DNA of 64,000 nt, from positions 248,001-312,000 of the forward strand of contig JAUZNX010000001.1 of assembly GCA_030706745.1 (NCBI GenBank), read 5' to 3'. The stretch is from Bacteroidota bacterium (GTDB lineage: Bacteria; Bacteroidota; Ignavibacteria; Palsa-1295). A program made the position numbers and the translations under genes. A model generated the notes under the pieces. It did not search any database, was not told where the DNA came from, and worked only from the letters and a program-made list of their open reading frames with translations. Below are positions 27,041 to 35,252 of the stretch, one piece after another (the stretch's first letter is position 1; each line of letters begins with the position of its first letter).

Positions 27041-28396
27041 ATGAAGCATCTCATTTGGGTCTTCCTATCCTCGTTTCTCGCTACGTCCTCGTTCGCTCAG
27101 CAGGTGGACAATCGACAGTCGGTCGCGCTCACTGTTTATAATAACGATCTCGGTGTCGTGCGCGATGTTCGGCGATTCGATCTCAAGCAAGGCACCGGTG
27201 AAGTCCGCATGACGGATGTGCCAAGCCGCATCGATCCGACCACAGTGAAGATCACCGATCTTGCACATCCGAAGGATGTCGATGCCATCGAGCAGAACTA
27301 CGAGTATGATCTCATCAGTCAGGATAAACTGCTCGAGAAGTATATCGACAAGACGATCACCCTGACATCCACAGCGGGCAAGAGACTAACCGGCACGCTG
27401 CTCGCCGTCGAGACCGGCAAGCTGATGATCATGACCGATTCCGGCATCATCTCGCTCTCGGGACTCACAGGCTACACACTGAACATGCCGCAACTTGGAG
27501 GACTCTACACCAAGCCGTCACTCGTTTGGCAAATGCACGCTGCTCGCACGATGACCGGCGAGCCGCTCGAAGTGATGTATCAGACTGGCGGCATTTCATG
27601 GCATGCCGAATACATCGCGGCGCTTGCTGACGATGATAGATCAGTCGATCTCACCGGATGGGTCTCGATTGACAATAAAAGCGGCATGTCGTATCCCGAT
27701 GCGAAACTCAAACTCGTGGCCGGCGCGATAAACCGCGTGCAGCCTCCTCCCATCTCATTCCATGGTTCGCGAGGAACCGCAAATGCGATCACAATGAACG
27801 ATGTTCAATTTCAGGAGCATGGTATGTTCGAGTATCACGTCTACGATCTCGGAAGGCAGACCACAATCGGCAACAATGAGGTAAAACAAATTTCACTACT
27901 GAGCGCGGATAAGGTTGCAGTTGAGAAGCAGTACACATACGAAGGCGGCAAGTCCGTTGCAGTTACGATTGCGCTGCAAAACTCGGAAGCCAATCATCTG
28001 GGAATGCCAATTCCAATGGGGACCGTCCGCGTGATGAAACGCGACAAAGATGGATCGCTCGAATTCGTTGGCGAAGATCACATCGAGCACACACCACGAG
28101 ACGAAAAGATCACGCTCCACGTCGGGAATGCGTTCGATCTGACCGGCGAACGGACGGTCACAAATCAGCAAAGCTTAGGACCGAACGCTAACGAAGAGAC
28201 GGTCGAGATTACGCTGAAGAACCACAAGGATGAACCGGTGACGATCGACGCCATCGAAAATCTCGGTACGAACTGGGAGATCGCACAGTCATCCATGAGT
28301 TACGAGAAGAGAGATGCATATCATATTGTCTTCCATGTGCCAGTGAACTCACATGGCGAGGAGAAGATCACTTACACGGTGCGGCACCGATGGTAA
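27041..28396 (+). CDS. Secreted DUF4139-type protein
   Basis: The ATG at 27041 gives 451 residues with signal peptide MKHLIWVFLSSFLATSSFAQQ. Starting VALTVYNNDLGVVRDVRRFDL, it continues with segments like MTDVPSRIDPTTVKI, ISWHAEYIA and GWVSIDNKSGMSYPDAKLKLVAG, all typical of DUF4139 proteins. It ends in a beta domain (VTIDAIENLGTNWEI ... EEKITYTVRHRW). Function is unknown. A lipoprotein follows after a short inverted repeat. Confidence 0.85.
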   Translation: MKHLIWVFLSSFLATSSFAQQVDNRQSVALTVYNNDLGVVRDVRRFDLKQGTGEVRMTDVPSRIDPTTVKITDLAHPKDVDAIEQNYEYDLISQDKLLEKYIDKTITLTSTAGKRLTGTLLAVETGKLMIMTDSGIISLSGLTGYTLNMPQLGGLYTKPSLVWQMHAARTMTGEPLEVMYQTGGISWHAEYIAALADDDRSVDLTGWVSIDNKSGMSYPDAKLKLVAGAINRVQPPPISFHGSRGTANAITMNDVQFQEHGMFEYHVYDLGRQTTIGNNEVKQISLLSADKVAVEKQYTYEGGKSVAVTIALQNSEANHLGMPIPMGTVRVMKRDKDGSLEFVGEDHIEHTPRDEKITLHVGNAFDLTGERTVTNQQSLGPNANEETVEITLKNHKDEPVTIDAIENLGTNWEIAQSSMSYEKRDAYHIVFHVPVNSHGEEKITYTVRHRW

Positions 28397-28426
28397 CCGG
28401 AGGATTGTGGCGCGGACTTTGAAGCG

Positions 28427-28454
28427 ATTGCCGGAGCATTAATGCTCCAGCAAT
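28427..28454 (+). promoter_or_regulatory. 28-bp inverted repeat abutting a start codon
   Basis: The centre GGAGCATTAATGCTCC (28433-28448) is a perfect 16-bp palindrome. Flanking ATTGC and GCAAT extend the pairing to 28 bp with one mismatched pair. The element ends one base before the ATG at 28455. In RNA it would form a strong hairpin that includes the only GGAG near the start, so it could control translation or be a binding site. This role is inferred. Confidence 0.55.
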
Positions 28455-29054
28455 ATGAAAAAACAATCCATCAATCTTAGCTCATTTCTCTTACTCATCC
28501 TTACGCTCGCCGCGTGCACGCTGATTGCTTGCGGCACATCGCAAACCGCTTCCACACCACCGAGCTGGGCTCCGCTCTATACCGATGGTGCCTATGCGCC
28601 GTATTATTACTTTCCGGACTACGGGATATATTATGATGCCGCAGCTCAGCAGTATTACTACTTGAACAACGGCTCATATGTCCCGAACCCCGCGCCGCCA
28701 TACAATGTGGACCTTGACCATTCCTATGTCGTTATGCTCAATCGCAATACGTCACGGCCGTGGATGAATCATGAGTATTACGAAAGGAATTACCCGGCGC
28801 ACGCATACGATCGGTATGGCCAGATCGTCACGCAAAATCGGATCATACAGACTGTTCCTCCAGATCACGTAATCACGCCCCGTGCATATAACGAGAACAA
28901 CGACAGGGTATTATTCGAAGAGCGCGACCGGGCCGCCGCAAACGCACGAGAGGCACGCGTTGCAACGCATGAGGTACCGATGCGGACAATTGCCCCGAAC
29001 ATGCCGCCCGAAGCAAGAAACTATAAATACGGCGGTGCGCAAAAGGGGAGATAA
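28455..29054 (+). CDS. Tyrosine-rich lipoprotein
   Basis: A 199-residue protein with signal MKKQSINLSSFLLLILTL followed by possible lipoboxes LAAC (Cys21) and LIAC (Cys26). The first mature segment is rich in tyrosine (APYYYFPDYGIYYDA, QQYYYLNNGSYV), resembling short YXQ-type surface lipoproteins. The C-terminal half is polar (ENNDRVLFEERDRAAANAREA) and may be helical. No known enzyme domain is seen. The start is preceded by a hairpin-forming palindrome. Confidence 0.8.
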   Translation: MKKQSINLSSFLLLILTLAACTLIACGTSQTASTPPSWAPLYTDGAYAPYYYFPDYGIYYDAAAQQYYYLNNGSYVPNPAPPYNVDLDHSYVVMLNRNTSRPWMNHEYYERNYPAHAYDRYGQIVTQNRIIQTVPPDHVITPRAYNENNDRVLFEERDRAAANAREARVATHEVPMRTIAPNMPPEARNYKYGGAQKGR

Positions 29055-29057
29055 TAA

Positions 29058-29113
29058 TGGATAGTTGATAGTTGATAGTGGGCAGCGCACTTTCCACTAT
29101 CCACTATCAACTA
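29058..29113. repeat. Word-palindrome repeat, family C, copy 1
   Basis: Inverted repeat built from GATAGT(T/G)G words. The left arm TAGTTGATAGTTGATAGTGG (29062-29081) pairs with 29094-29113 at 19 of 20 positions. It fills the space between two convergent genes, and its last three bases (CTA) are the stop codon of the minus-strand gene. The hairpin may act as a terminator, though there is no U-tract. Confidence 0.8.
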
Positions 29114-32100
29114 ATTAGAGTAGAGCACCATCTTACCTACAAAGGTACCATGGTGCTGGGTCTCGATCGTATAGAAGTATGCACCGCTCGGGGCGATCGC
29201 GCCATCGCTGGCGTGGCCATCCCAGAAGGCAGAGTTCGTGCCCGCCTGCTGTGCGAGATTATTGACCTGGACGCCATTCGGATCGACTGCGTAACTCACG
29301 AATTTGCCGAGTGAGTTGTAGACCTTGACGGAGATCTGATCGCCTTCGGTCGTCTCATCATACGGTAATTCATAGTCGATCCGCGTCGCGAGTGCCGGCT
29401 GGACAACCGGTGTATTATCCTGTCCGAATGGTTGGAAAGAACTCGCGATTTGTCCGGACGGTGTGCCGATCAGCAGCGGGTTCGGATAGTTTTGATACAC
29501 GATCATCTGGTTGCCGCCCCAGTGAACTTCGATATGATTCGAGAAATGGAGCGAGCCATCAAGATCGAGCTGTTTGAGTTGATATAGATATGTGCCCGGC
29601 TGCTTCATCGTATCCGTAGGAGCAACATAATCGATTCTTGAATTCGAGTTGCCACTGATCGCCTTCGACGCGACGTATGAAATATCTTCGAACGGAGCAC
29701 CGTTGAAGGACCGCTGAACATAGAACCCGGCATCGCCGCGCTCGCTATCGGTAAACCACTTCAGGACCGTGCCCGATTGCGTCTTCAAGTAGGAGAGGGA
29801 GCCTAATTCGATGGGCAGCGAGTTTGTGCTGCCTTCCCAGATACCCCGGCCAAACGTCGCAACACGAATCGTTGTCTTGTTCGCCTGCACCTCTACGTCA
29901 TAACACGGGACGAGGCCCAATCCCGAGCCGGCCACCGACCACGTATTTCCGGAGTCGATCGTGTAGTAAATGCCGTTGTCGGTTCCAGCATACCAAATAC
30001 GAACCGGATCGACAGAGTCGAGAGCCACACAGTTAATTCCAACAGCAGGGAGCGTGTGTCCCGTCGAGCCATTGCGCGCTATCCAATGTGCACCATTATC
30101 AGTGGAAGACATGACGTGATTCGCAGCACCGGTATAGAAGCTTGCCAGTACAAAATTCGGATCGTGACCGGTCGTCACAATCGATGACACCCAGGATGAT
30201 GGGATGTTGCTCGATCTCGATACCCACGATGTCCCGGCATCGGTTGAAAATTCGATCTGCCCGAAGCTGCCGACATACATATTGCCCGCCGGAGTCGCGG
30301 AAAGACCGATTGCATGGATATTGTTCGAGAACGATGTGGTCGACGTCATTCCCCATGTCGTGCCATCATCGGTCGAGCGCCACAAATGCTGCCGGCCAGC
30401 ATAGAAAACATGATAAGCCGGCGTAGATCCAAACGCCGCAATGGACTGCTTGAACGGCGTATTCCAGTCCGCATTGTCATTGAAGTAGCTTGTGCCGATC
30501 TGGGTGAAGTTATTTCCCGAGCTATTGGAGCGATAGAGATCGCCATTCGGAAGCTCGGCATAATATGGATATGATAGACTAATCGAATTCACGATCGGCT
30601 GGAGCCCATCACCACCGACAAGCAGTGTGGGAGTTTGCGTCCCCTGGATTTTCCACGTCCCCTGATCTTGTGCGCCACCCAATGTGGTCACCGCATTAGC
30701 TGTTAGGATGTCAAGCCCGATATGATAGAAGCGCCCGGTCACCATTTGGTTGGAGCGATACTCCCACGATCCCGGATATCCTGCTGTAGTCGACCAATAC
30801 AAACCACCATCACAGCCATCATAGACGATGGTTGGGTCCAGCGGATTGAATGCGATCGTGTGGTGATCGACGTGCGAGTAGGCCCAATTCCAGTTGTTGT
30901 CGCTATAGTCCTGCCATCCCGCGCCGTCATTAAAATTGACCCACCCTTCGACGCCTCCGATGAATATTGTGTCCGAGCCCGTCGTGCCATTGGAATACGG
31001 CGTGACTCCCATCATGCAATCGTACCAGCCCTGTGGCGCCTGATTTCCCGCGCCGTGAAAGACTGTGGTAGGAATCGCGATCGGGCTCCAAGTCAGACCG
31101 TTATCCACCGAGCGAAAGAGCGAGCGCCGGCCACCGGAAATGGTATCGCCGGCGGGGTTCGCCATAAATACAAAAATGCGTCGCGGATCACCTTTCGATG
31201 CGGCCAGAACGCACCGGCCAACGGTATCGCCACGCGGAAACTGGGAGGGATACTTGGCCCACGTCACACCATCATCGATCGATTTGTAGATTCCGCACTC
31301 CGTGGAGTTACCGCCAACGTTATTTCCTTCCGCGAAATAGAGATAGGGTGTTCCGCCGACGACTGTGGCCAGGACATCCCAGACGACACCCGCCGAATTA
31401 CCTGATGTCGGAAACACTTTCGACCAGGTCACACCCGAATCCGAAGAACGATACAGACCTCGGAAACCGCTGTATTCTGCAGCAAAAATCACATTACTGC
31501 GGACTGGATCGACGAGGACTTTTACCACCGTCGCATTAAGCGTCGTCGCACCAATATGCGTCCACGTTCCACCGCCGTCGGTCGATTTATAAAGGCCCGT
31601 GCCGGTCAATTCATCGATGGCCGCATATCCATTACCGGTACCGACATAGAGCGTATTGGGATTCTTCGGATCGATTGCGATGGAAGCGATGGCGAGACTT
31701 GGGATCGCATTGTCGGTCAGAGGGACCCAATGCCCACCCGCATCGGTCGATTTCCACACACCGCCGCTCGTCGCGCCCGCATACATGATGTTCGGATTGC
31801 TCGGGTTAATCGCGATTGCTGTTACGCAACCGGCTGAGAACACTCCATTGGCAGAAGAACCGATAAGACCGATATTCCTCCATGCATCGGCAAGCGGCTT
31901 CATGGGCGCGCCAATACCGCTCGCTTTTTCCGCCACACTGGATTCCTGAAGATCTCTTTGCGACTGCTCGTAAGCCCGAACCCGCGCCTCGACATCGAAC
32001 GTACCGTCAAGGCCGGCGCGGCGGGTCATCTCGTAAAGTCCGCGCGCGAATGGGGCCGACCGGCGGATCGATTCCGTCACATTCTGAAGCTCCTTGTAAA

Positions 32101-32239
32101 GACCCACAGGCGGCGGCAGATCTATCAGCTTCGAAAGGGTCTCCGGATCACCGGTTTCTTGCCTGGGCTGAGAATGCTCCTGTGCAAAAAGAACCGTTGG
32201 CGCGGAAAATAGCAGTAGAAATATTACAAATCGCAGCAT
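29111..32239 (-). CDS. T9SS-sorted Asp-box (BNR) beta-propeller protein
   Basis: A 1042-residue secreted protein with signal peptide LRFVIFLLLFSAPTVLFAQ. The body has many Asp-box repeats of the S-x-D-x-G-x-T-W type (STDGGGTW, SSDSGVTW, SIDDGVTW, SVDNGLTW, STDAGTSW, TIDSGNTW), as in sialidases and VPS10/YCF48-like propellers, though no sialidase catalytic set is apparent. The C-terminus (DQISVKVYNSLGKFVSYAV ... AFWDGHASDG ... SGAYFYTIET ... KMVLYSN) is a FlgD-Ig-like sorting domain. Its stop codon TAG is provided by a palindromic repeat. Confidence 0.85.
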   Translation of the reverse strand: MLRFVIFLLLFSAPTVLFAQEHSQPRQETGDPETLSKLIDLPPPVGLYKELQNVTESIRRSAPFARGLYEMTRRAGLDGTFDVEARVRAYEQSQRDLQESSVAEKASGIGAPMKPLADAWRNIGLIGSSANGVFSAGCVTAIAINPSNPNIMYAGATSGGVWKSTDAGGHWVPLTDNAIPSLAIASIAIDPKNPNTLYVGTGNGYAAIDELTGTGLYKSTDGGGTWTHIGATTLNATVVKVLVDPVRSNVIFAAEYSGFRGLYRSSDSGVTWSKVFPTSGNSAGVVWDVLATVVGGTPYLYFAEGNNVGGNSTECGIYKSIDDGVTWAKYPSQFPRGDTVGRCVLAASKGDPRRIFVFMANPAGDTISGGRRSLFRSVDNGLTWSPIAIPTTVFHGAGNQAPQGWYDCMMGVTPYSNGTTGSDTIFIGGVEGWVNFNDGAGWQDYSDNNWNWAYSHVDHHTIAFNPLDPTIVYDGCDGGLYWSTTAGYPGSWEYRSNQMVTGRFYHIGLDILTANAVTTLGGAQDQGTWKIQGTQTPTLLVGGDGLQPIVNSISLSYPYYAELPNGDLYRSNSSGNNFTQIGTSYFNDNADWNTPFKQSIAAFGSTPAYHVFYAGRQHLWRSTDDGTTWGMTSTTSFSNNIHAIGLSATPAGNMYVGSFGQIEFSTDAGTSWVSRSSNIPSSWVSSIVTTGHDPNFVLASFYTGAANHVMSSTDNGAHWIARNGSTGHTLPAVGINCVALDSVDPVRIWYAGTDNGIYYTIDSGNTWSVAGSGLGLVPCYDVEVQANKTTIRVATFGRGIWEGSTNSLPIELGSLSYLKTQSGTVLKWFTDSERGDAGFYVQRSFNGAPFEDISYVASKAISGNSNSRIDYVAPTDTMKQPGTYLYQLKQLDLDGSLHFSNHIEVHWGGNQMIVYQNYPNPLLIGTPSGQIASSFQPFGQDNTPVVQPALATRIDYELPYDETTEGDQISVKVYNSLGKFVSYAVDPNGVQVNNLAQQAGTNSAFWDGHASDGAIAPSGAYFYTIETQHHGTFVGKMVLYSN

Positions 32240-32313
32240 GCTTTGAAATATGACAAATAAGGAAAGACCAATGACAACCTGCGCCGCGAATCGGTGCCCG
32301 AACTAACTGATCG

Positions 32314-32997
32314 TCATTTGCCATTTTGGCGATCCACGATCGCCAAGAGGTCCGTGATGTCGTGGAGATCGAAATCTGCGCCGTGCTCGATGACGCCGGT
32401 CACATCCCCATATCGGGCAAAGGCGGTCTGCATGCCGACGGCTTTGGCGCCGGCAATGTCGCGCTCGGCCCAATCGCCGACCATGAGGGCATCGGCGGGC
32501 ACAGTCCCCACGCGCTCAAGCACTTTGAGAAATGGTTTGGCCGATGGCTTGCGCTCACCCGTCTCATCAAATGTGACAGCGACACCAAAGATATGATGAA
32601 ACCCGATATGACAGAGTCGTAGCCATGCTTCGCGGCTGGGAGCGTCGGTGAGCACGGCGAGTTTGATACCCCGCTGCAGCAATTGCATAAGCGTGGCGGT
32701 CACATGCGGATACGGCTTGAGTGCTGCCTCGCGCGCGCGTCGATAGGCAATCACACCAGCAGCAAGAATCCGGTGATCGAGTTTCTGGAAGACCCCAAAC
32801 AGGAGATCATCAAAGACTTGCTGGTACTCGATGCCGCGTTCTTTATAAATGGCATCGATCCGCTGACGGATGTCCGCACGTTCGAGATCGAGTCCGGCAT
32901 CGAGCATGGCGTCAATGGCAGCCTCGATGGCCTGCCGTTTCATTGCCATAAAATCGACGAGCGTGTTATCGAGATCGAAAACGATAGACTTGATCAT
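32314..32997 (-). CDS. HAD-superfamily hydrolase (subfamily IA)
   Basis: A 227-residue phosphatase-like enzyme. Motif I is FDLDNTLVDFMAMK, with the two aspartates that take and donate the phosphate. Motif II is the threonine of VLTDAPSREAW, motif III the lysine of KPSAKPF, and motif IV GDWAERDIAGAKAVGM. The helical cap after DFMAMKRQAIEAAIDAML is the subfamily IA C1 cap. The substrate is unknown; phosphoglycolate or nucleotide phosphatases are possible. Confidence 0.9.
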   Translation of the reverse strand: MIKSIVFDLDNTLVDFMAMKRQAIEAAIDAMLDAGLDLERADIRQRIDAIYKERGIEYQQVFDDLLFGVFQKLDHRILAAGVIAYRRAREAALKPYPHVTATLMQLLQRGIKLAVLTDAPSREAWLRLCHIGFHHIFGVAVTFDETGERKPSAKPFLKVLERVGTVPADALMVGDWAERDIAGAKAVGMQTAFARYGDVTGVIEHGADFDLHDITDLLAIVDRQNGK

Positions 32998-33001
32998 AGT
33001 G

Positions 33002-33060
33002 GGGAATGACGAATGACTATTGCTTCAACCATTTTTTGTCATGTGTCATTCGTTATTCCC
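33002..33060. repeat. Word-palindrome repeat, family B, copy 1
   Basis: GGGAATGACGAATGAC (33002-33017) pairs with 33045-33060 at 15 of 16 positions, with a 27-nt spacer. The word AATGACG is repeated within each arm. It fills the whole gap between the HAD gene start and the stop of the metallo-hydrolase gene upstream on the minus strand. Confidence 0.8.
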
Positions 33061-33831
33061 TCAACTCGTTACTTCAAATGCGAGTCCATCAAATCCCAAT
33101 TTGACATGCGGAGGCAGCTCCCGCTCGACCGCCTCGTGCAGAACATCGTGATTCATGTGGGTGAGATACGTAATGCGCGGCGCGATCCGTCCGGCCTGCA
33201 ACACGGCTTCCTCAATGGAAAAGTGGGTCGGATGCGGCTTTGGCCGGAGGCCATCGAGGATGAGTGTATCCAAGCCCTCGAGCAGCGCGAAGGACGCCTC
33301 CGGAATCTCGCTGCAATCGGTGAGATACGCGAAGCCGCCAATGCGAAATCCAAGAATGGACATTCGGCCATGAATGAGAGGCACGGGAATAACACGTAGA
33401 CCAAACACGTCGAATGGTTGCTCGTCGATGATTGTGAACCGGACTTCTGGAAGTCCGCCACCCAATTGCGTCGCGGCGCCGAAGGCGTAGTCAAAGGTCC
33501 GGCGAATATGGTTCGTGGTCACCTCGTCGGCATAGCAGGGCGGGGCTTTACGTCTTAAGAACTGGAACGCGCGAATATCGTCGAAGCCCGCGATATGGTC
33601 GTAGTGATTGTGGGTATAGAGAATTGCTTCGAGATGTGTTACGCCATGCGAAAGCATCTGCTGGCGAAAGTCGGCGCTGGTATCGATGAGGATGTTTTTG
33701 CCGTCGTGCTCGATAAGGACGCTTACACGGAGCCGTTTATCACGAGAGTCTTCTGAGCGGCACGTGCGGCAATCGCAGCCGATCATCGGTACACCCGTCG
33801 AGGTACCGGTGCCTAAGAGCGTGACCTTCAT
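33061..33831 (-). CDS. MBL-fold metallo-hydrolase (PhnP-like)
   Basis: The ATG at 33831 gives 256 residues starting MKVTLLGTGTSTGVPMIGC, typical of PhnP/RNase-Z-like phosphodiesterases. An upstream in-frame ATG at 33864 only translates a repeat arm. The metal site is THNHYDHIAG, with later histidines in PLIHGRMS and LTHMNHD, and the aspartate in LTDCSEI. CDCRTCRS resembles the extra zinc cysteines of PhnP. Likely a cyclic-phosphodiester or nucleic-acid phosphodiesterase; the substrate is unknown. Confidence 0.9.
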   Translation of the reverse strand: MKVTLLGTGTSTGVPMIGCDCRTCRSEDSRDKRLRVSVLIEHDGKNILIDTSADFRQQMLSHGVTHLEAILYTHNHYDHIAGFDDIRAFQFLRRKAPPCYADEVTTNHIRRTFDYAFGAATQLGGGLPEVRFTIIDEQPFDVFGLRVIPVPLIHGRMSILGFRIGGFAYLTDCSEIPEASFALLEGLDTLILDGLRPKPHPTHFSIEEAVLQAGRIAPRITYLTHMNHDVLHEAVERELPPHVKLGFDGLAFEVTS

Positions 33832-33843
33832 CCGAAACGACAA

Positions 33844-33915
33844 ATGACGAATGACAAATGACACATGAATACGCGTTCGAGTCTCATACTAAGCTCCCAA
33901 TATGTCATTCGTCAT
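33844..33915. repeat. Word-palindrome repeat, family B, copy 2
   Basis: A perfect 13-bp inverted repeat: ATGACGAATGACA (33844-33856) with TGTCATTCGTCAT (33903-33915). The left arm contains three AATGAC-like words. It lies between the metallo-hydrolase start and the stop of the small gene ending at 33919. Confidence 0.8.
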
Positions 33916-33918
33916 CAA

Positions 33919-34191
33919 TTAGGCATTTTCCTTCATTTCCTTCGCGATCTCATCTTCAATCGCTTCTCGCAAAGCTGGGCGAATGAAGATAGTACCCAAA
34001 CCATACTCCGAGAGTCCACGGGCAAGCGTCCGAATCTTTTTCGGCACGGTGGCGCGGCGATTAAGCACGAGCAGCCGCTCCTCGCGTAACAGGCAATAGC
34101 CGCCATCGAAATTGCCGTTTTCGAACCGCAACTTGATGCCGAGTTCGGCCGCGAGCGATTTCAATTCTTCGAATAATTCTTCGTGAGTCAT
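33919..34191 (-). CDS. Small conserved-looking protein of unknown function
   Basis: A 90-residue soluble protein without signal or membrane segments. It contains LAAELGIKLRFENGNFDGGYC followed by LLREERLLVLNRRA and a helical tail LREAIEDEIAKEMKENA. The pattern GIKxRxExGxFDGGYCxxxxxxxxxxN recalls uncharacterised small proteins of the Chlorobi/Bacteroidota group, from memory only. It has coding-type composition and sits between two repeat elements in the minus-strand gene row. Confidence 0.65.
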   Translation of the reverse strand: MTHEELFEELKSLAAELGIKLRFENGNFDGGYCLLREERLLVLNRRATVPKKIRTLARGLSEYGLGTIFIRPALREAIEDEIAKEMKENA

Positions 34192-34202
34192 TTATGGAAG
34201 CT

Positions 34203-34386
34203 GGATTACGCGCATGATGCCGGCGCCAACTACGGCTTCGCCGGAATTCGCCGATTGATTTACAAGATTTTGTCGGAAGGCGTTCATCGGAATTTCCACC
34301 AAATCGCAAAGCGCGAGACCGAATCCGGAGAATCAATGCGCGAATTCCGGCGCAACCATGGTTGCGTTGCCACCATCTGCATAATC
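34203..34386. repeat. Word-palindrome repeat, family A, copy 2 (long, nested)
   Basis: The segments 34203-34260 and 34331-34386 are imperfect inverted copies about 57 bp long (for instance CCGGAATTCGC near the inner end of both). The right arm contains the inner palindrome GGCGCAACCATGGTTGCG, which is absent from copy 1. The element fills the gap between two minus-strand genes. Confidence 0.75.
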
Positions 34387-34392
34387 GTGGTT

Positions 34393-35103
34393 CTATTCCC
34401 CCAAATAGCGGACCGGAATCGGCGTCTCGAGAATAGCACTGTCTGCAAGTTCGACTTTGAAGGCTCTGGCACCGGCAACGGAACTGACCGCTTCGGCAAA
34501 TTTACCATCGATAAAGTGCAGCGCGGCGCCATCGTCGGCCGCGTATCCGGCCGGAAGGCCTTCCTGAATGAACTTGTGATACTGCGGCACTCGGTTTGGC
34601 TCGGTGTTGTAGTGTGGACAGTTGCTGCCGTTCACAAAACCGAGGCCATCATACAGGGGATCGAGATCGAGACTGAATGAATCGGTCACGCCACACTCGA
34701 ACCAGCAGAGCGATCCGGCGCTGGTGCCGCACATCACGATGCCCCGTTCATATGCTTCGCGCAGGATCTTATCCACTCCATGGACACGCCAGATCGCGAG
34801 CATATTCGCGGTGTTGCCGCCACCGACATAAATAGCGTCCTGCGCGAGCAGGAAGGAGCGAAGATCCTTAATGGTGCGAGCAAACAACTCCAGATGAGTC
34901 GCTTCGCAAAGATCCGGAGAGTACCGAGCGTAGAACCCTTGGATATATGACTGCGGGTCTCCGCTGGCGGTCGGAAGAAAACAGGCTCGCGGTCGCGACT
35001 TGCCGGTCAGACCGAGTATGAATTTTGCGGATAGTTTATTGGTCGGATCGGCCTGTAGCGAATCGCCGCCGAACGCAACAACATTCTTGAGCCTGGATTT
35101 CAC
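34393..35103 (-). CDS. Peptidase E-like protein (S51 family)
   Basis: A 236-residue protein of the dipeptidase E / class-I glutamine-amidotransferase-like fold. NVVAFGGDSLQ is followed by YVGGGNTANMLAIW and the nucleophile elbow GTSAGSLCWF, whose serine is the expected catalytic residue. NCPHYN may hold the catalytic histidine. S51 enzymes cut Asp-X dipeptides or cyanophycin. The GTG start at 35103 and codons for the first few residues fall inside a palindromic repeat arm. Confidence 0.88.
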   Translation of the reverse strand: MKSRLKNVVAFGGDSLQADPTNKLSAKFILGLTGKSRPRACFLPTASGDPQSYIQGFYARYSPDLCEATHLELFARTIKDLRSFLLAQDAIYVGGGNTANMLAIWRVHGVDKILREAYERGIVMCGTSAGSLCWFECGVTDSFSLDLDPLYDGLGFVNGSNCPHYNTEPNRVPQYHKFIQEGLPAGYAADDGAALHFIDGKFAEAVSSVAGARAFKVELADSAILETPIPVRYLGE

Positions 35104-35246
35104 GGATTGATTTATCGGATTGATTCGAGAACAATTCTGCTTCTATGATTCAACGGATAGCCATAATCGGTTATTCCGAAAAATCAATCCGCGAAATCCC
35201 GTGCAACTATGGTTGCGCGGCCATCATCTGCGTAATCCAGGTTCAG
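35095..35246. repeat. Word-palindrome repeat, family A, copy 3
   Basis: GGATTTCACGGATTGATTT (35095-35113) pairs with 35181-35199 at 18 of 19 positions. The right arm runs on to 35246 and is closely similar to 34331-34390, including a GCAACTATGGTTGC inner palindrome. The element lies between two divergent genes and overlaps the first codons of the peptidase E-like gene, so it cannot be a simple terminator. Confidence 0.8.
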
Positions 35247-35252
35247 CTTCTT

